Source of the DNA: Phlyctochytrium arcticum
Taxonomy: Eukaryota; Chytridiomycota; Chytridiomycetes; Chytridiales; Chytridiaceae
Assembly: GCA_025602905.1 (NCBI GenBank)
Contig: JAHLKI010000007.1
Span: 186,001 to 250,000, forward strand
Reading direction: 5' to 3'
Length of the DNA stretch: 64,000 nt
Positions 46,436 through 56,823 of this stretch are shown here, one piece after another. Under the pieces are notes generated by a model. That model searched no databases, was not told the origin of the DNA, and saw only the letters and a program-made list of their open reading frames with translations. The position numbers were made by a program, and so were the translations under genes. Positions within the stretch are counted from its first letter, which is position 1. Each line of letters starts with the position of its first letter.

Positions 46436-47899
46436 ATGAGTTTCGCACATTTGGCACGGTTGAGTTTGAAAAGAGCCGCCCGGCCGGCTGTGTTGACCAA
46501 AGCTTCTCCATGTCGTCTTGCATCAACTTCTGCTGCTAAAACAGTGTCGCCAAGGCCGGTTGCACGGAAGGTCGGCTTACCCGCATTCGAGCGATCAGAA
46601 CTCAGTGACCCAACGCCCACCAACAATCCCAGTGCGGACCCACTAATAGTCCTGAAAAATGCGATCAAGCTCAAGCGATGGTCGCCAGCACGATGGGCTT
46701 TCGAAACGTGCCAGCAAGCCGGAACTCTCGGCAAGCTTACTGAAGAAGAAGGTCAAAGCTATCTCAGTCTGTACATGCGAAATGATGGTCTTTGGGGACC
46801 CAATGCAGTCAAGAGTTTGCTTGAAGCACAGCAGCAGTTACGGGAGGCTGGAGTGATGCAACCTACAGATATCGAATCTGAGGCCATTTTGGTTAAATTT
46901 ATCGCGATACGATCCAGCGCGAAAAGCGCTACTGAACAGGCGGCCAAGTGGTTAGAAGGAGAGCACAGCGCGGAAGCTCGAAGGAAGATGTTTGATGTAC
47001 TTTTGGAGGTACACAGTGGGTCCGGCAATCTCGAAGCGGTTACCGAGCACGTCGAGAAAATGAAATCACAAGGAATGGAACTTCACGCCGACAACTTCGT
47101 TGCACTTATGCAAGCATATCAGAAAGCAAACTCGGTGGACGATGTTGTGAAAGTCTTCAATGAAATGATTGCAGCCGGTGTTGCGCCAACAGAGAAAAGC
47201 ATCATGACAGTTCTGAGTGCCAACGCCGAGGCTGGCAGAGTATCGGCCGCAGTTAGTTACTTTAACGAATTGGAGAAGCACGGCTTCCCACAGGGTTCGT
47301 GGGCTTGGGCGCACCTTATCAAGGCGAGTGCAGTGAAGAATGACTATGGTCAGGCCGAGCGACTTTATCAAGAAATGCGAACGAAAGGAGTTGAAGCCAA
47401 TACTTACGTTTACACGACCTTGATCAAAATGTTTGGACAAGCCGGCAACATTGCTCGCGCAGTACATTACTTTTACAAAAAGGAGCTCGTGCGTGGTTTC
47501 AACGTCAGGGAGTCGGATCAGATGAGGGCTGCATTAATTCAAGCGTATGTGGCTGTCAACCAAGTTGACTTGGCCTGGCGGGTACTTTCCGAGGCGGTCA
47601 AAGGAATGAAGAACAAAAACTCGCGAGTGAGACGGATTCTCGTAGCCCCATTGGCAAATGATGTGGCAAACAAGGATCCGGCTTATCTGGCTAGTCTTTT
47701 TACAACTGCCGACATACCCCCACGAGCACGCATTTCAATATTGTCACGCATTCTCGACACCCTTGTCGCGAAGGGTAAACTGGATGCTGCTTCCAAGATA
47801 TACAACACCACCATTTCCACCCCAGAAGTATTCGGTCTCCCGGCCAATGCTGTTATCAGCCAAACACGCTTTGCAAAGTTGGCAGATCACGTTGCATAA
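46436..47899 (+). CDS. Mitochondrial pentatricopeptide-repeat (PPR) protein
   Basis: Single-exon gene of 487 residues. The N-terminus (MSFAHLARLSLKRAARPAVLTKASPCRLASTSAAKTV, shown here as parts: Arg/Ala/Ser-rich with no acidic residue for about 38 residues) looks like a mitochondrial import signal. The middle has helical repeats about 35 residues long. Examples are the repeat around NFVALMQAYQKANSVDDVV, the next around EKSIMTVLSANAEAGRVSA, and TYVYTTLIKMFGQAGNIAR. PPR proteins bind organellar RNA in processing, stability or translation; the RNA target cannot be told here. The lack of introns differs from its neighbours. Not assigned to a named orthologue. Confidence 0.82.
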   Translation: MSFAHLARLSLKRAARPAVLTKASPCRLASTSAAKTVSPRPVARKVGLPAFERSELSDPTPTNNPSADPLIVLKNAIKLKRWSPARWAFETCQQAGTLGKLTEEEGQSYLSLYMRNDGLWGPNAVKSLLEAQQQLREAGVMQPTDIESEAILVKFIAIRSSAKSATEQAAKWLEGEHSAEARRKMFDVLLEVHSGSGNLEAVTEHVEKMKSQGMELHADNFVALMQAYQKANSVDDVVKVFNEMIAAGVAPTEKSIMTVLSANAEAGRVSAAVSYFNELEKHGFPQGSWAWAHLIKASAVKNDYGQAERLYQEMRTKGVEANTYVYTTLIKMFGQAGNIARAVHYFYKKELVRGFNVRESDQMRAALIQAYVAVNQVDLAWRVLSEAVKGMKNKNSRVRRILVAPLANDVANKDPAYLASLFTTADIPPRARISILSRILDTLVAKGKLDAASKIYNTTISTPEVFGLPANAVISQTRFAKLADHVA

Positions 47900-48690
47900 G
47901 ATCCCAAAACTATGTCTTGCTAATCATTACGAGCAATTGAATGATATTCATTCAAATACACTCCATCACTCGATATTTATATATTTCGGAGCTGCAATAC
48001 ATCCGGGATTGTCGCCTTTTAAACCACACAGAAGACATGGGAATGATGCATGCCCACCCTGCTAGGGCAAAAGGCACATCGAGCAAACAGTAATTTGCCA
48101 AGAGTAAATGCCAATCCCAGCTCAGAACGGACATGGGGTTGGTGCGCCTACAATGTCTCCGTCCTGCGCAAGCATCAATGTTTCCATCTGATGGCCTCCT
48201 GTAACCCCCAACCAGTGAATATAACTCGATTCTCACGAATCGTTTTGAGATGAACTTGAAATGCAGCCTGGAAGACCCCTATAATCAGACATGTCCGAGA
48301 ACGCTCGCTTCGTCGAGTATTCCTTGCTGTTCGTTTTACCCAGTGCCTGAGACAAGACCACCCGTTTTTGTTGCATGGTGGGATGTACCAGACCATAAGA
48401 GGTGTACGCACCTACCATACAGTATTTGTCTCCGAAGGAGCCCTTGGCGAAGCTGCATCATGATACTACCTGACTGATCAGCTGTTCGTGTTCATTGTTC
48501 AGTCAACCAGGACTCAAACTGAATTTCTCGAAATCTGCTTGAAAGGCCGATTGGCACAGTCATGGGAGCAACTTGGTGGTCTTTTGGGACCTTTTGGGTG
48601 AAGTTCCGCTGATTTCGCATTCAAAATCTGCAGAGCCCGTTGGTGAAACTCTTTCCAGGCCCCTGATCCTTTGCTCTACTCGGCCCCGCC
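47900..48690. other. Interval with no recognised gene; possible small spliced minus-strand gene
   Basis: Spacing and the alternating strand pattern suggest a small minus-strand gene divergent from RPB3. Candidate exon text on the minus strand includes an ATG near 48461 followed by a basic, import-signal-like start (MMQLRQGLLRRQI) and a downstream segment NSKEYSTKRAFSDMSDYRG (about 48330-48275). I could not join these with consistent splice sites, and no family is recognised. Confidence 0.25.
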
Positions 48691-49734
48691 ATGGATATTG
48701 ATCCAGTCAATATCTCCTTTTCGAATGCTTCGGCTCCGCAAGTCAATGTGACGGAGATCAGCAGGTCGACGGTTGCGTTTACTCTGAGCAACACAGATCT
48801 TTCCGTTGCCAATGCCTTGCGCCGCATTATGATATCGGAAGTACCAACAATGGCTATCGACCTGGTGGAAATAGATACAAATACGGTGGGTAGCATGTCT
48901 TTCTGGCAGCATGGTTAAGAATGACTCGTCGATACGTTTGCTGCACATCAACACATTTCTGAGCATCGGATATATGACCGACCACCTTCCATTCGTTGAA
49001 TCCCGTAGCAGAGTTTCATTTATTAAATTTCTCTTTGATTACAGACTGTTCTCTCCGACGAATTTATCGCACATCGTTTAGGAATGATACCCCTTATATC
49101 CACTGATGTCAAGCGAATTAGTTACACTAGGGATTGCAGTTGTGCCCAATACTGCCCGAGCTGCTCTGTGGAGCTGACGTTGAACGTTTCGTGCCATGCT
49201 GATACAACACGCGAAGTCTATGCTCGGGATTTGATATCAAGTCACCCAACAATAATACCGTTTGTTGAAGAACCCGAGTCTGAGCACGACAAGGGAGTGC
49301 TCATAGTCAAGCTCAAAAGAGGGGAGGAGCTACGCCTGCGTTGCATTGCCAAGAAAGGAACAGCAAAAGAACATGCCAAGTGGATGCCTTGTGCGGGTGT
49401 AGCTTTCGAATACGACCCTCACAACCGACTTCGACACACAACATATTGGTATGAAGAGGATATAAAAGCAGAGTGGCCAAGTAGCAAACACGCCGCGGAG
49501 GAACCAGAGCCTGATCCATCAGAGCCATTCGATTACAAAGCCAAGCCAAATCGCTTCTATTTCCAAGTGGAGTCTACAGGATCTTTAGAGCCAAGCGATA
49601 TAGTGGTTGGCGCGTTGGACGTGCTGACGGGCAAGTTGGCACAGCTGCAGATGTCATTGCAGAGTATTGCCAATGAACAGGGAGAGGTTGCAATTCCAGT
49701 TGATGATACGGCCCCAGGTGGTGCATATTATTGA
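48691..49734 (+). CDS. RPB3: RNA polymerase II subunit RPB3 (POLR2C)
   Basis: Alpha-like assembly subunit of RNA polymerase II, which dimerises with RPB11. Two exons. Exon 1 encodes [42 protein letters not shown] (seen in parts; human [30 protein letters not shown]). A 159-base intron (48886-49044), longer than most here, follows. Exon 2 has [18 protein letters not shown], the zinc-binding [17 protein letters not shown] (CxCxxxCxxC), [37 protein letters not shown] and [11 protein letters not shown]. The zinc cluster and EHAKW motif separate RPB3 from RPAC1. Start 48691 has a good ATG context. Confidence 0.95.
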
Positions 49735-49792
49735 CGAGCAACTATTTATGTAAATACAAGTACTTCGGAAATAGTCAATCTGTTCCATAGCA

Positions 49793-50252
49793 TTAGACTG
49801 TCCCCTTCTGCCAATGCTGTTCTACAGCGGATGCGCCAGAGAACATTTTCCTCCAAACATCACTGATTTGAGGACAAGCGGCTTGTATAGCTTTGGGGTC
49901 AATGACTGTCACTCACCTCCCTAAAGAACTATCTTTATTAAGAATGACATTCTCAGAATGTCTTCAATGCCCATGACACTATCGCACTCGAGTCGACCCT
50001 TCTTCTCATCATTCCTGAACTTTGAACAAGAAGAGTGACTTCTTCCTCGATCGTCCCATATAATGCCAGAAAGTCCAATGACTCTCAACCAAAGCAGCCC
50101 TCAGAACCCTGACTCTCATTCATAATCCATCACAAATTTTATATTCATCACAAGTATCGCTGAAAGTATCGAAGGCCAATTTCAAATCTCCCGGCGCAGC
50201 GAAAACGCGTGGCGATGCGCAGCTGCTCAAACTCCTGCCGTTTTCGTGACAT
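49793..50252 (-). CDS. Putative small spliced gene, unrecognised
   Basis: Inferred from protein-like text in an otherwise empty gap. On the minus strand an ATG at 50252 opens MSRKRQEFEQLRIATRF ... GLRYFQRYL. A middle segment near 50055-49990 reads LDFLALYGTIEEEVTLLVQSS. A last segment (about 49907-49793) reads IDPKAIQAACPQISDVWRKM and FSGASAVEQHWQKG before a TAA. The join between segments is not resolved and no family is recognised. It would be convergent with RPB3 and divergent from the rhamnose-pathway gene, fitting the local pattern. Confidence 0.3.
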
Positions 50253-50312
50253 CGCCTTCTCTTGCCATCGTTGATCTCAACCTCTTTAACCGACATCAAC
50301 AACATAGCAGAT

Positions 50313-51407
50313 ATGACCAACACTTCCTCTGAGGTTGGTGGATGTACTCGTCAAAGACGTTGGTCTTCCATCCCACTAACAGGCGTTGTCACAGCGTTAC
50401 CTGATTTTTGGTGGAAACGGCTGGATTGCCGGCCTCCTCAAAGAACTTCTAGAGAAAGAGGGCCGTGAAGTCAAGTCCACCACAGTTCGCTTGGAAGAGC
50501 GAGAGGCCGTGTCCAAGTACGTGCTGCTCAATTACTTTCCACGGGCAAAGAGCTGTCCTAACTCAATCTTTACAGAGAACTCGACAGCTACAAACCCACC
50601 CGAGTTCTCAACTGTGCCGGAGTTACTGGTCGCCCTAATGTTGACTGGTGCGAGGACAATAAGCAGGCCACTGTTCGCAGTAATGCAATCGGTACCCTGA
50701 ATCTGGCTGACTTGTGCTATCTCCGCAAAATCCACATGACCAACTTTGCTACCGGATGCATTTACGTTTACGATGACAAGCACCCGCCCCGTGGACTTAC
50801 TTTCAAGGAGGAGGACGAGCCGAACTTTGCTGGCTCTTACTACAGTTTCACCAAGGCTATGGTTGAGAAGGTTTGACGCATCCAAAGAAGTGTTTCCGAC
50901 TGCAGATCGCTGAACTATCTTCAAAAATCATAGATGATGAATGCTTATGACAATGTTCTCACTCTCCGTCTCCGTATGCCTGTTTCGGATGATCTTAACC
51001 CGCGTAACTTCGTCACCAAGATTACTAAGTACGAGCACGTTGTGGACATTCCAAACTCCAACACCATTCTTTTCGATCTGCTCCCTGCATCCATAGCCAT
51101 GGCAGACAACGGCTTGACTGGAGTCTACAACTTCACTAACCCTGGTGCAATTTCTCACAACGAGGTCCTGACTCTTTACAAGAAGTATGTCGACAACAAC
51201 TTCTCGTGGAAGAACTTTACCTTGGAGGAGCAAAGCAAGATTTTGAAGGCGGGCCGTAGTAACTGTGAGCTTGACACAACCAAGCTCACTTCAGCCCTCA
51301 AGAAGCTGGGCGTTCAAGTGCCAGCGATCCACGATGCATACGCGGCTTGCTTTCAACGTATGGCTGAGAACCAGAAAAACAAGCGTCCCCACACCTGGAA
51401 TGTTTAA
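50313..51407 (+). CDS. UDP-4-keto-6-deoxy-glucose 3,5-epimerase/4-reductase (NRS/ER, RHM C-terminal type)
   Basis: Bifunctional enzyme making UDP-L-rhamnose from UDP-4-keto-6-deoxyglucose, as in plant NRS/ER and the C-terminal half of RHM. Four exons (50313-50333, 50383-50516, 50576-50870, 50934-51407) total 307 residues. The short-chain dehydrogenase fold shows the nucleotide loop IFGGNGWIAG, the NCAGVTGRPNVDWCEDN block, the active-site YSFTK (YxxxK), LRLRMPVSDDLNPRNFVTKI and FTNPGAISHNEVL. A fungal cell would use rhamnose in wall glycans or glycoproteins. A partner 4,6-dehydratase is not in the window. A second partial copy starts at 63964. An inversion breakpoint lies 125 bases after the stop, but the coding region is intact. 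Confidence 0.9.
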
Positions 51408-51531
51408 GATACCCGCTTGCTACATTTTGGACCAACTACCCTGTACTTTTGATAACTCTTATTCTTGTATTATGCGTGCGCAATTTGCGCGGGACAATAT
51501 ATTAACTCTGGTCCTGAATGTGTTTCGTACT

Positions 51532-52734
51532 ATAGACACGGAAATGTATATGAAGATTTTCATCAAAGGCAAACTTTGTTATGTGCGACTCAACAAATCA
51601 ATATACGGGCTGAAGCAATCGCCCAGACTACGGAACAAAACAATTGATGAATATCTTCGGTCACTTGGTTTCCAGCCATCAGCATACGACATCGCATTTT
51701 ACTTTCGATTTGACGACAGCGGAAATATATCTAGAATGATATCTTTGTATGTGGATGACCTGACTATTTGTACCAAGGACCTGAGCGAGATGCAGAAAAT
51801 CAAGGATGGGCTAGCCTCACGTTTTGACATGGAAGACATGGGTGAACTGGCATTCATCTTAGGACTTGAAGTAAAACGAGACAGAGCGAAACGGATTCTA
51901 ACTCTTTCCCAAAACAAGTACATCGATGACATCTTGGCGCGGTTCAAGTTGGGACATTTACCTGGAGTAACAACACCTTTCGATCACAAGAAGAATTTAT
52001 CCCTTAATGAGCTGGAACAAGAAGTGGATGTCAAGGAATACCAATCGATGGTAGGAAGTCTTATGTATCTGGTGATGGGGACCCGCCCAGACCTAGCATA
52101 CACGGTATCAAAGTTATCCCAGTTCTTGAGCAAGCCGAAGAAATCCCACCGAGAAGCAGCTATCCACGCCCTCAGATACGCAAAGTATTCACAAAGTTGG
52201 AAATTGACATACGGGTCCTCATCCTCCCCGAGTCTTGCGCCACTAGGATACTCAGATGCGGACTATGCCAAATGTACCGACACAAGACGCAGTACCAGCG
52301 GGTACGTCTTTATGTTAAACGGGGGAGCGATCAGCTGGAAAGCTCAACGACAGCGCACTACGGCTCAATCTACAGCGGAAGCGGAGTATGTGGCGTTGGC
52401 AGAAGCAACGAAGGAGGCAGTCTGGCTCAAGAACTTCATGCAAGAGGTACTAGGAGGTCACGGAATAGCGAACGACCCTATTACAATTCGAGAAGACAAC
52501 ATGGCAGCGATACACCTGGCGAAAAATCCCGTGGACCACCAACGTACGAAGCACATCGACATACGATATCACCTCACCCGCGAATGCGTGCAAAATCAAC
52601 AGATTGTCCTGGAGTACTGTCCTAGCGAGGACATGCTAGCCGATTCTCTCACCAAGCCCTTCCCAAGACCACGCAACGAGTTTCTACGGGAGAAGATGGG
52701 ACTACGCGCGGACTCAGCTTCGGGGGAGTGTTGA
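51532..52734 (+). CDS. Copia Pol fragment: C-terminal reverse transcriptase and RNase H
   Basis: Open frame with no start of its own. Reverse transcriptase text runs RLNKSIYGLKQSPR (fingers/palm), then LYVDDLTI, the catalytic YVDD near 51748-51760, then MGELAFILGLEV and YQSMVGSLMYL. RNase H follows with GYSDADYAKCTDTRRSTSGY, TAQSTAEAEYVAL and REDNMAAIHLAKN, and the family ending TKHIDIRYHL. The first catalytic Asp (in MDVITAFLN) is missing here because it lies in the other half. The stop codon lies 6 bases inside the LTR. The frame can be extended left into the NRS/ER gene, but that is a different frame of that gene and not a fusion. Confidence 0.9.
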   Translation: MDTEMYMKIFIKGKLCYVRLNKSIYGLKQSPRLRNKTIDEYLRSLGFQPSAYDIAFYFRFDDSGNISRMISLYVDDLTICTKDLSEMQKIKDGLASRFDMEDMGELAFILGLEVKRDRAKRILTLSQNKYIDDILARFKLGHLPGVTTPFDHKKNLSLNELEQEVDVKEYQSMVGSLMYLVMGTRPDLAYTVSKLSQFLSKPKKSHREAAIHALRYAKYSQSWKLTYGSSSSPSLAPLGYSDADYAKCTDTRRSTSGYVFMLNGGAISWKAQRQRTTAQSTAEAEYVALAEATKEAVWLKNFMQEVLGGHGIANDPITIREDNMAAIHLAKNPVDHQRTKHIDIRYHLTRECVQNQQIVLEYCPSEDMLADSLTKPFPRPRNEFLREKMGLRADSASGEC

Positions 52735-52995
52735 GATGTGAACTGGAGCAAGTGTGGGAAGCTGGGAGTCTTAAGTCATGTAGCCAATTTTAGATAGATT
52801 ATTAGTACACGTGAGCATGGGAACGCGTCTCTACGCGTACCGTTGGCGTCGTTAGATAGCAGACTGCTTGGCAGCTTAGAACTACAACCGTTTTCTTCTC
52901 AATACATTTCTTCATCGCAACAACCAACTAATCGCTCTGCGACCAGTATATGACTATCGTGACCAGGAGGTGCCATCAGAGACCTTGTTACGACA
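52729..52995 (+). repeat. 3' long terminal repeat, 267 bases
   Basis: Starts TGTTGAGATGTG and ends TTGTTACGACA, with TG...CA ends. The reverse complement of 63128-63394 is the same length and differs by eye at one base (T against G in the CCGTTTTC/CCGGTTTC stretch near 52890). Confidence 0.95.
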
Positions 52996-53000
52996 TGACA
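52996..53000 (+). repeat. Target site duplication TGACA (right flank of the 3' LTR)
   Basis: The five bases after the 3' LTR are TGACA. The five bases before the distant 5' LTR, read on the minus strand at 63399-63395, are also TGACA. Confidence 0.85.
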
Positions 53001-53505
53001 GTGCATTCTCTGTGTATTGTACATATACTACGTGTACATCATCTTTGAGACTGTTTCTCCCACGGTGTCTTTATCATGGAGAGCTGAAAAAAGTATTTAC
53101 TTGCAACTCACCGTAATTCAACAATGATCACGGGAAGAAAGTTTTAGACCGGATTCGTACAGAAAATTTATTTCTCGCAACGTCAGGTCTGTATGGCGTA
53201 TGTGCATGTCCCTGACCGTCGAAAGACACGTTTCTCCCACGATGTTAGGTCAGATTAAAGACCAAAAACGGAATAGATGCTATAACACGGTGAGTCGCTT
53301 GACGCTGTTTAATCTGTCCCTCTGTAACAATGAGGCGGTACAAATTATGACGAATAAGCGCTAGATTGGTATGGGAAATGCAGTGCAGAATCTTGAATTG
53401 AATTTACAAGTAAAAGAAGCAGAAAGACACGTGAAGCAGAAAAATAACAGGATGAGCAAGGAAATGGGAATTGTTGAATCATGGGGTGATTGTGAATCAA
53501 GTATC
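53001..53505. other. Interval between LTR and next ORF, no gene seen
   Basis: AT-rich sequence with many stops. The motif GTTTCTCCCACG occurs twice (about 53053 and 53230). It should contain the 3' region of the minus-strand ORF that ends at 53506. Confidence 0.4.
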
Positions 53506-54549
53506 TTAAACTCTCAGTGCGGGATCCGCCATGAGGTTGACATATGACGGGTGAGTGTAGTAGGTGGGATTGGCAACGTGAGGACCGTTTGGAACGCGTG
53601 CTCCTGCCATCGACAATCGTTTCGTGGGCACCACCGGATATTGTGAAGTGGGATGTGGTCGTGAATGTTCGCATGGGAAATGCTGCTGATGATTGTTTCC
53701 AGCGGGGACTGGCCTGATGCATTTTCCTGGTGCTGTGCAGGGGAGTGCGAGAGGAAGACTTGGACGGCGAACAAAGATGGATGTGCGGCCACTCCGACTA
53801 GTTCGACGCATGGACATAGACGAGCCATAGGCAACGTCGTTATGGTTGTTCTTGTTCTCCATATAGGAAGTAGGACGTGCTGCAGGGAACGCGTAGGCCG
53901 TTTTAGAGCGGGGTGCCGGCACCATGCCTTGAGAGTATGAACGAACGTGTCCTCGTTGACTAGCGAGAGCCTTCTGTTGGACCACATACAGGGGGCACTC
54001 ATCCTCCTCGGCCCAGTGAGCATTGCTGGAAACACTACAAACTGAGTTTGACTCGGGGGAATACCATGTCCAGGACTTGCCACTCGGACGCTCCCAGCTC
54101 GCTCCGATGGAAACACCCGAGTCCGCGCGTGAGACCCGGGATGCGAGAGATGCTGTATCGATATAAATTTTGGATGGAATCCTGACTGGAGTGACTTGAG
54201 TCAAAATCCTCCTTGGCCCCTTGGCGGCATCGGGAATTGCATGAGACCACGCCTTGCTATTGCTTGATCTTGGTAACTTCAAGCGCACTGGTGCATTGAA
54301 AACGCTCGCGCATCGCTCCCGGCGAGTAGTAGTCTGCTTGGAAATATCTGCGGGTATATTCACTACTAGCGAGCGTTCTAATTTGGCAGGATTTAATTTG
54401 GAGCGTTGCCGGCAGGATGGGGTAGGTGAATTTGGGGAGGGTGCTTTTGACGGTTCCTTTGCAGATTGGGGTAACTTGCTTGTGTAAAAGTCCTCGGAGG
54501 TATAGGCGTCCCAAGCTGCTTTCTTGAGGGATTTGAAGAAAGAGACCAT
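53506..54549 (-). CDS. Unrecognised 347-residue protein, single exon
   Basis: ATG-initiated open frame of 347 codons. The N-terminus is amphipathic (MVSFFKSLKKAAWDAY). The remainder is rich in Ser, Pro, Arg and Asn with few hydrophobic runs, so it is probably disordered. Recurrent short basic-Ser motifs (RRTSRSGRTS, TKRLSMAG) look like kinase sites. No signal peptide or membrane segment, and no family recognised. It lies within the inverted segment, so its present neighbours are recent. A plus-strand shadow at 53665-53940 is weaker. Confidence 0.6.
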   Translation of the reverse strand: MVSFFKSLKKAAWDAYTSEDFYTSKLPQSAKEPSKAPSPNSPTPSCRQRSKLNPAKLERSLVVNIPADISKQTTTRRERCASVFNAPVRLKLPRSSNSKAWSHAIPDAAKGPRRILTQVTPVRIPSKIYIDTASLASRVSRADSGVSIGASWERPSGKSWTWYSPESNSVCSVSSNAHWAEEDECPLYVVQQKALASQRGHVRSYSQGMVPAPRSKTAYAFPAARPTSYMENKNNHNDVAYGSSMSMRRTSRSGRTSIFVRRPSLPLALPCTAPGKCIRPVPAGNNHQQHFPCEHSRPHPTSQYPVVPTKRLSMAGARVPNGPHVANPTYYTHPSYVNLMADPALRV

Positions 54550-56823
54550 GCTTGGGTACGGGAATTGTTAATAGGTCGCCAGCGGAGGTAAGCGTCGCAA
54601 GGTATATAGGGCTCTGAATAGAGTGGAACGCACAATTGTGTGTTGGCAGGATTAATGCCGAGGGGATAGGTGCTACCCAGTCAGTTATACTTGCAACAGT
54701 TACCAAGGAGGGAAAGAGTGGGTAAAGTAAGGATTCGGGTGACAAACATATTGACACCCGTACACGGCCATGTCCCAATGTCCCATGATACTCCCACATC
54801 GCCGTGTTTGAATTCGATCGCGACCAGCTTTTCCGGCCCTGTCAAATCGGTACAGACTGTCTTACAGTCAATCAATGTAAGACAGACATAACCTCCCAGC
54901 TGCAAGCATCCACTTAGAATTACCACGTCGGGGAGAGCGTCAATGTTTCTGAAGCAAGCGTCCTGCTCGACCAATAGGAGGATTATGCTCGACCAATAGA
55001 GGGAGACAAACCCAAACCTTTTTTCGCTAGGAAAATAGAATTGCGGTAGGCCTGCTCAAAACACAACTTTTGTGCTCTGCTTTGCGAAACATCCTAGGCA
55101 TAAGCGCTGATCTCGGACTCCGCCTGGATCATACAGTACCCGCAATTTACACTAACGACTCGAGACCCCAGCCTTCTCAAATGCAGACAACTTGGTAGTT
55201 GACATGCTCTTGATAGATAGCAGTTTTATTCATATCGCTGAAGCTCTCTCCATGGCCTTGCTCGTTGTGAGATCCATCGCAATAATTTACATACACAGAA
55301 ATGGGACTTTCCAGTCAGTTTGGAAATTAATTGAATTAATTATATTCTTGGTCTTCGAGTGTAGGGGTAAGCCATCAATTTCTCGGATTGAGATTGGATT
55401 CGAGTTTCAAGAAAAGTAAGTACCGCAACATCATGGTATAAATGGTTGAGACAGGAATGAAGTAAAAAATTGGATTGTCGCTAGATTTCCGATGATACCG
55501 TAAGTGTGAAGACGTGGAAGATGGTTGGAGATACTAGACCATGTATTTGGCAATAATGGCGCGCCCGGTGCCTGTATAAGATACTTTAAAATTAGGTGAG
55601 GATGGGTGGGTTAAAAGATCGTATATCCTGTCGAAGCAAGGGTAAATGCCTTTTGGGGAAGCCCAGGGGATAGAGGGGATAGATCCGGTACGCAGAGAGT
55701 ACGGTACCGTAATATTCCTTCGGGTATTTCCGGAATTTGCACTTATGCACCTCCGATGTATTCCGAGGCATAAGTAGGCGGGATAAGAATGATGTACGGT
55801 ATGCAGGTATGAATTCAAATGTTTCTTCAAGACAATATGCATCAGTGTACCAAACGCTACATTACACCAATGCTTTGATTTTCGAAAGAGCCGTTCGGTC
55901 ACTGTATTCATTCATTAATTCTTTCTTTTTTCTGGTTTCACATTCATTGATAATCGGAAATCATCGGAAGTCGGAAAGTGTCGGAAGTGGAGAATAAGAA
56001 AGCACGGAAGCATCCGAAGCAGTGATTTGGGGGATAAATTAGCAGCTAGGTAGAAGTACGGTAGGCTGCTTGACGTTGAATAATCTAGTCTCATCAATGA
56101 CATTGTCCTTGCATGTTGGTGTTTCCGAATGCCTCCTGATCAGAATCAGAAAACTATGAGTGCTTCTCAAACGGCGTTGGCCTTCAACAGTTGTATTTTG
56201 TGGACCATATTTCTGTGATTGGCCTATTGTTGTTTGTCGTTCAATATAGAGGCAAGCATCTCCCACGGCCGGCCTGGGAACAACCCTGCATGCATGCATG
56301 GGACCGCGTCAGGGCCGCGCGGAAGTCGAAATCTTTCCGACCACGTTCCCCACCGTATATATATATCGAATAACACCAGCAACGGCGCCAGAAAAGATTC
56401 TTCGCTGTGTGCGAGACTGGCTATTCAAGTATGGCTGTGGATACCGGAGGACACCAATGGATGTGCAGTTAGGAATAAATTTGTTTCATGTATATAATCT
56501 AAGCAATATGGGCAGTACTGTGAATTGAATTGAGCAACCGCGGTCGGAAAGTGGAAACACGGAGGAAAACTCCTGGCAGTTGTATTTCTGATCGGACAGT
56601 TTCAAATTATAGTGAGTTCACTGGATGTGGCCATAGTGACATACTATAGACAACCTTCGGCTACTAAAGATGGTGCCGGTAAACCGTCCGTCGTTTCTTT
56701 TCTTACCCTGCTTCTTCCATCATCACCCATCGCTCTTTTCAAGCTCATTCGATCGCCATCCTTTCATCTGCCAATCCTTTGGCGGAGGTCAACGATTTAC
56801 CACTACACATCCGGCACCAAAGG
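54550..56823. other. 2.3-kb interval without a recognised gene
   Basis: Holds the promoter of the 347-aa ORF on the left and of the Crinkler-like gene on the right. Open frames are short, many lack an ATG, and none looks like a known family. It includes a pair of CCAAT-containing direct repeats (see separate entry), an alternating CATGCATGCATGG at about 56289-56301 and a TATATATATAT at about 56357-56367. Unusually long for this gene-dense window. Confidence 0.5.
54964..54999. repeat. Tandem direct repeat with CCAAT boxes
   Basis: TGCTCGACCAATAG occurs at 54964-54977 and again at 54986-54999, a 22-base period or about two helical turns. Each copy holds CCAAT on the plus strand. It is 415-450 bases upstream of the minus-strand ORF start at 54549, so it could be a promoter element. 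Confidence 0.6.

Larger units (their letters stand above)
51532..52995 (+). mobile_element. 3' half of a split Ty1/copia LTR retrotransposon
   Basis: Begins abruptly inside reverse transcriptase at the hexamer ATAGAC (51532-51537), runs through RT and RNase H, a purine-rich tract (CGGGGGAG, 52721-52728) and a full LTR to 52995. Followed by the target duplication TGACA. The missing 5' part lies at 59793-63394 on the other strand, broken at the same codon. Confidence 0.9.

Noticed and set aside
51265..52734. Apparent fusion of NRS/ER with reverse transcriptase
   Set aside because: The left 140 codons of this frame are another register of the NRS/ER exon, whose true frame stops at 51407. The element begins at 51532.
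54257..54799. 180-codon minus frame overlapping the 347-aa ORF
   Set aside because: Runs mostly across the promoter and the 5' part of the other frame and has no family. The 347-aa frame is longer, ATG-initiated and better in composition.
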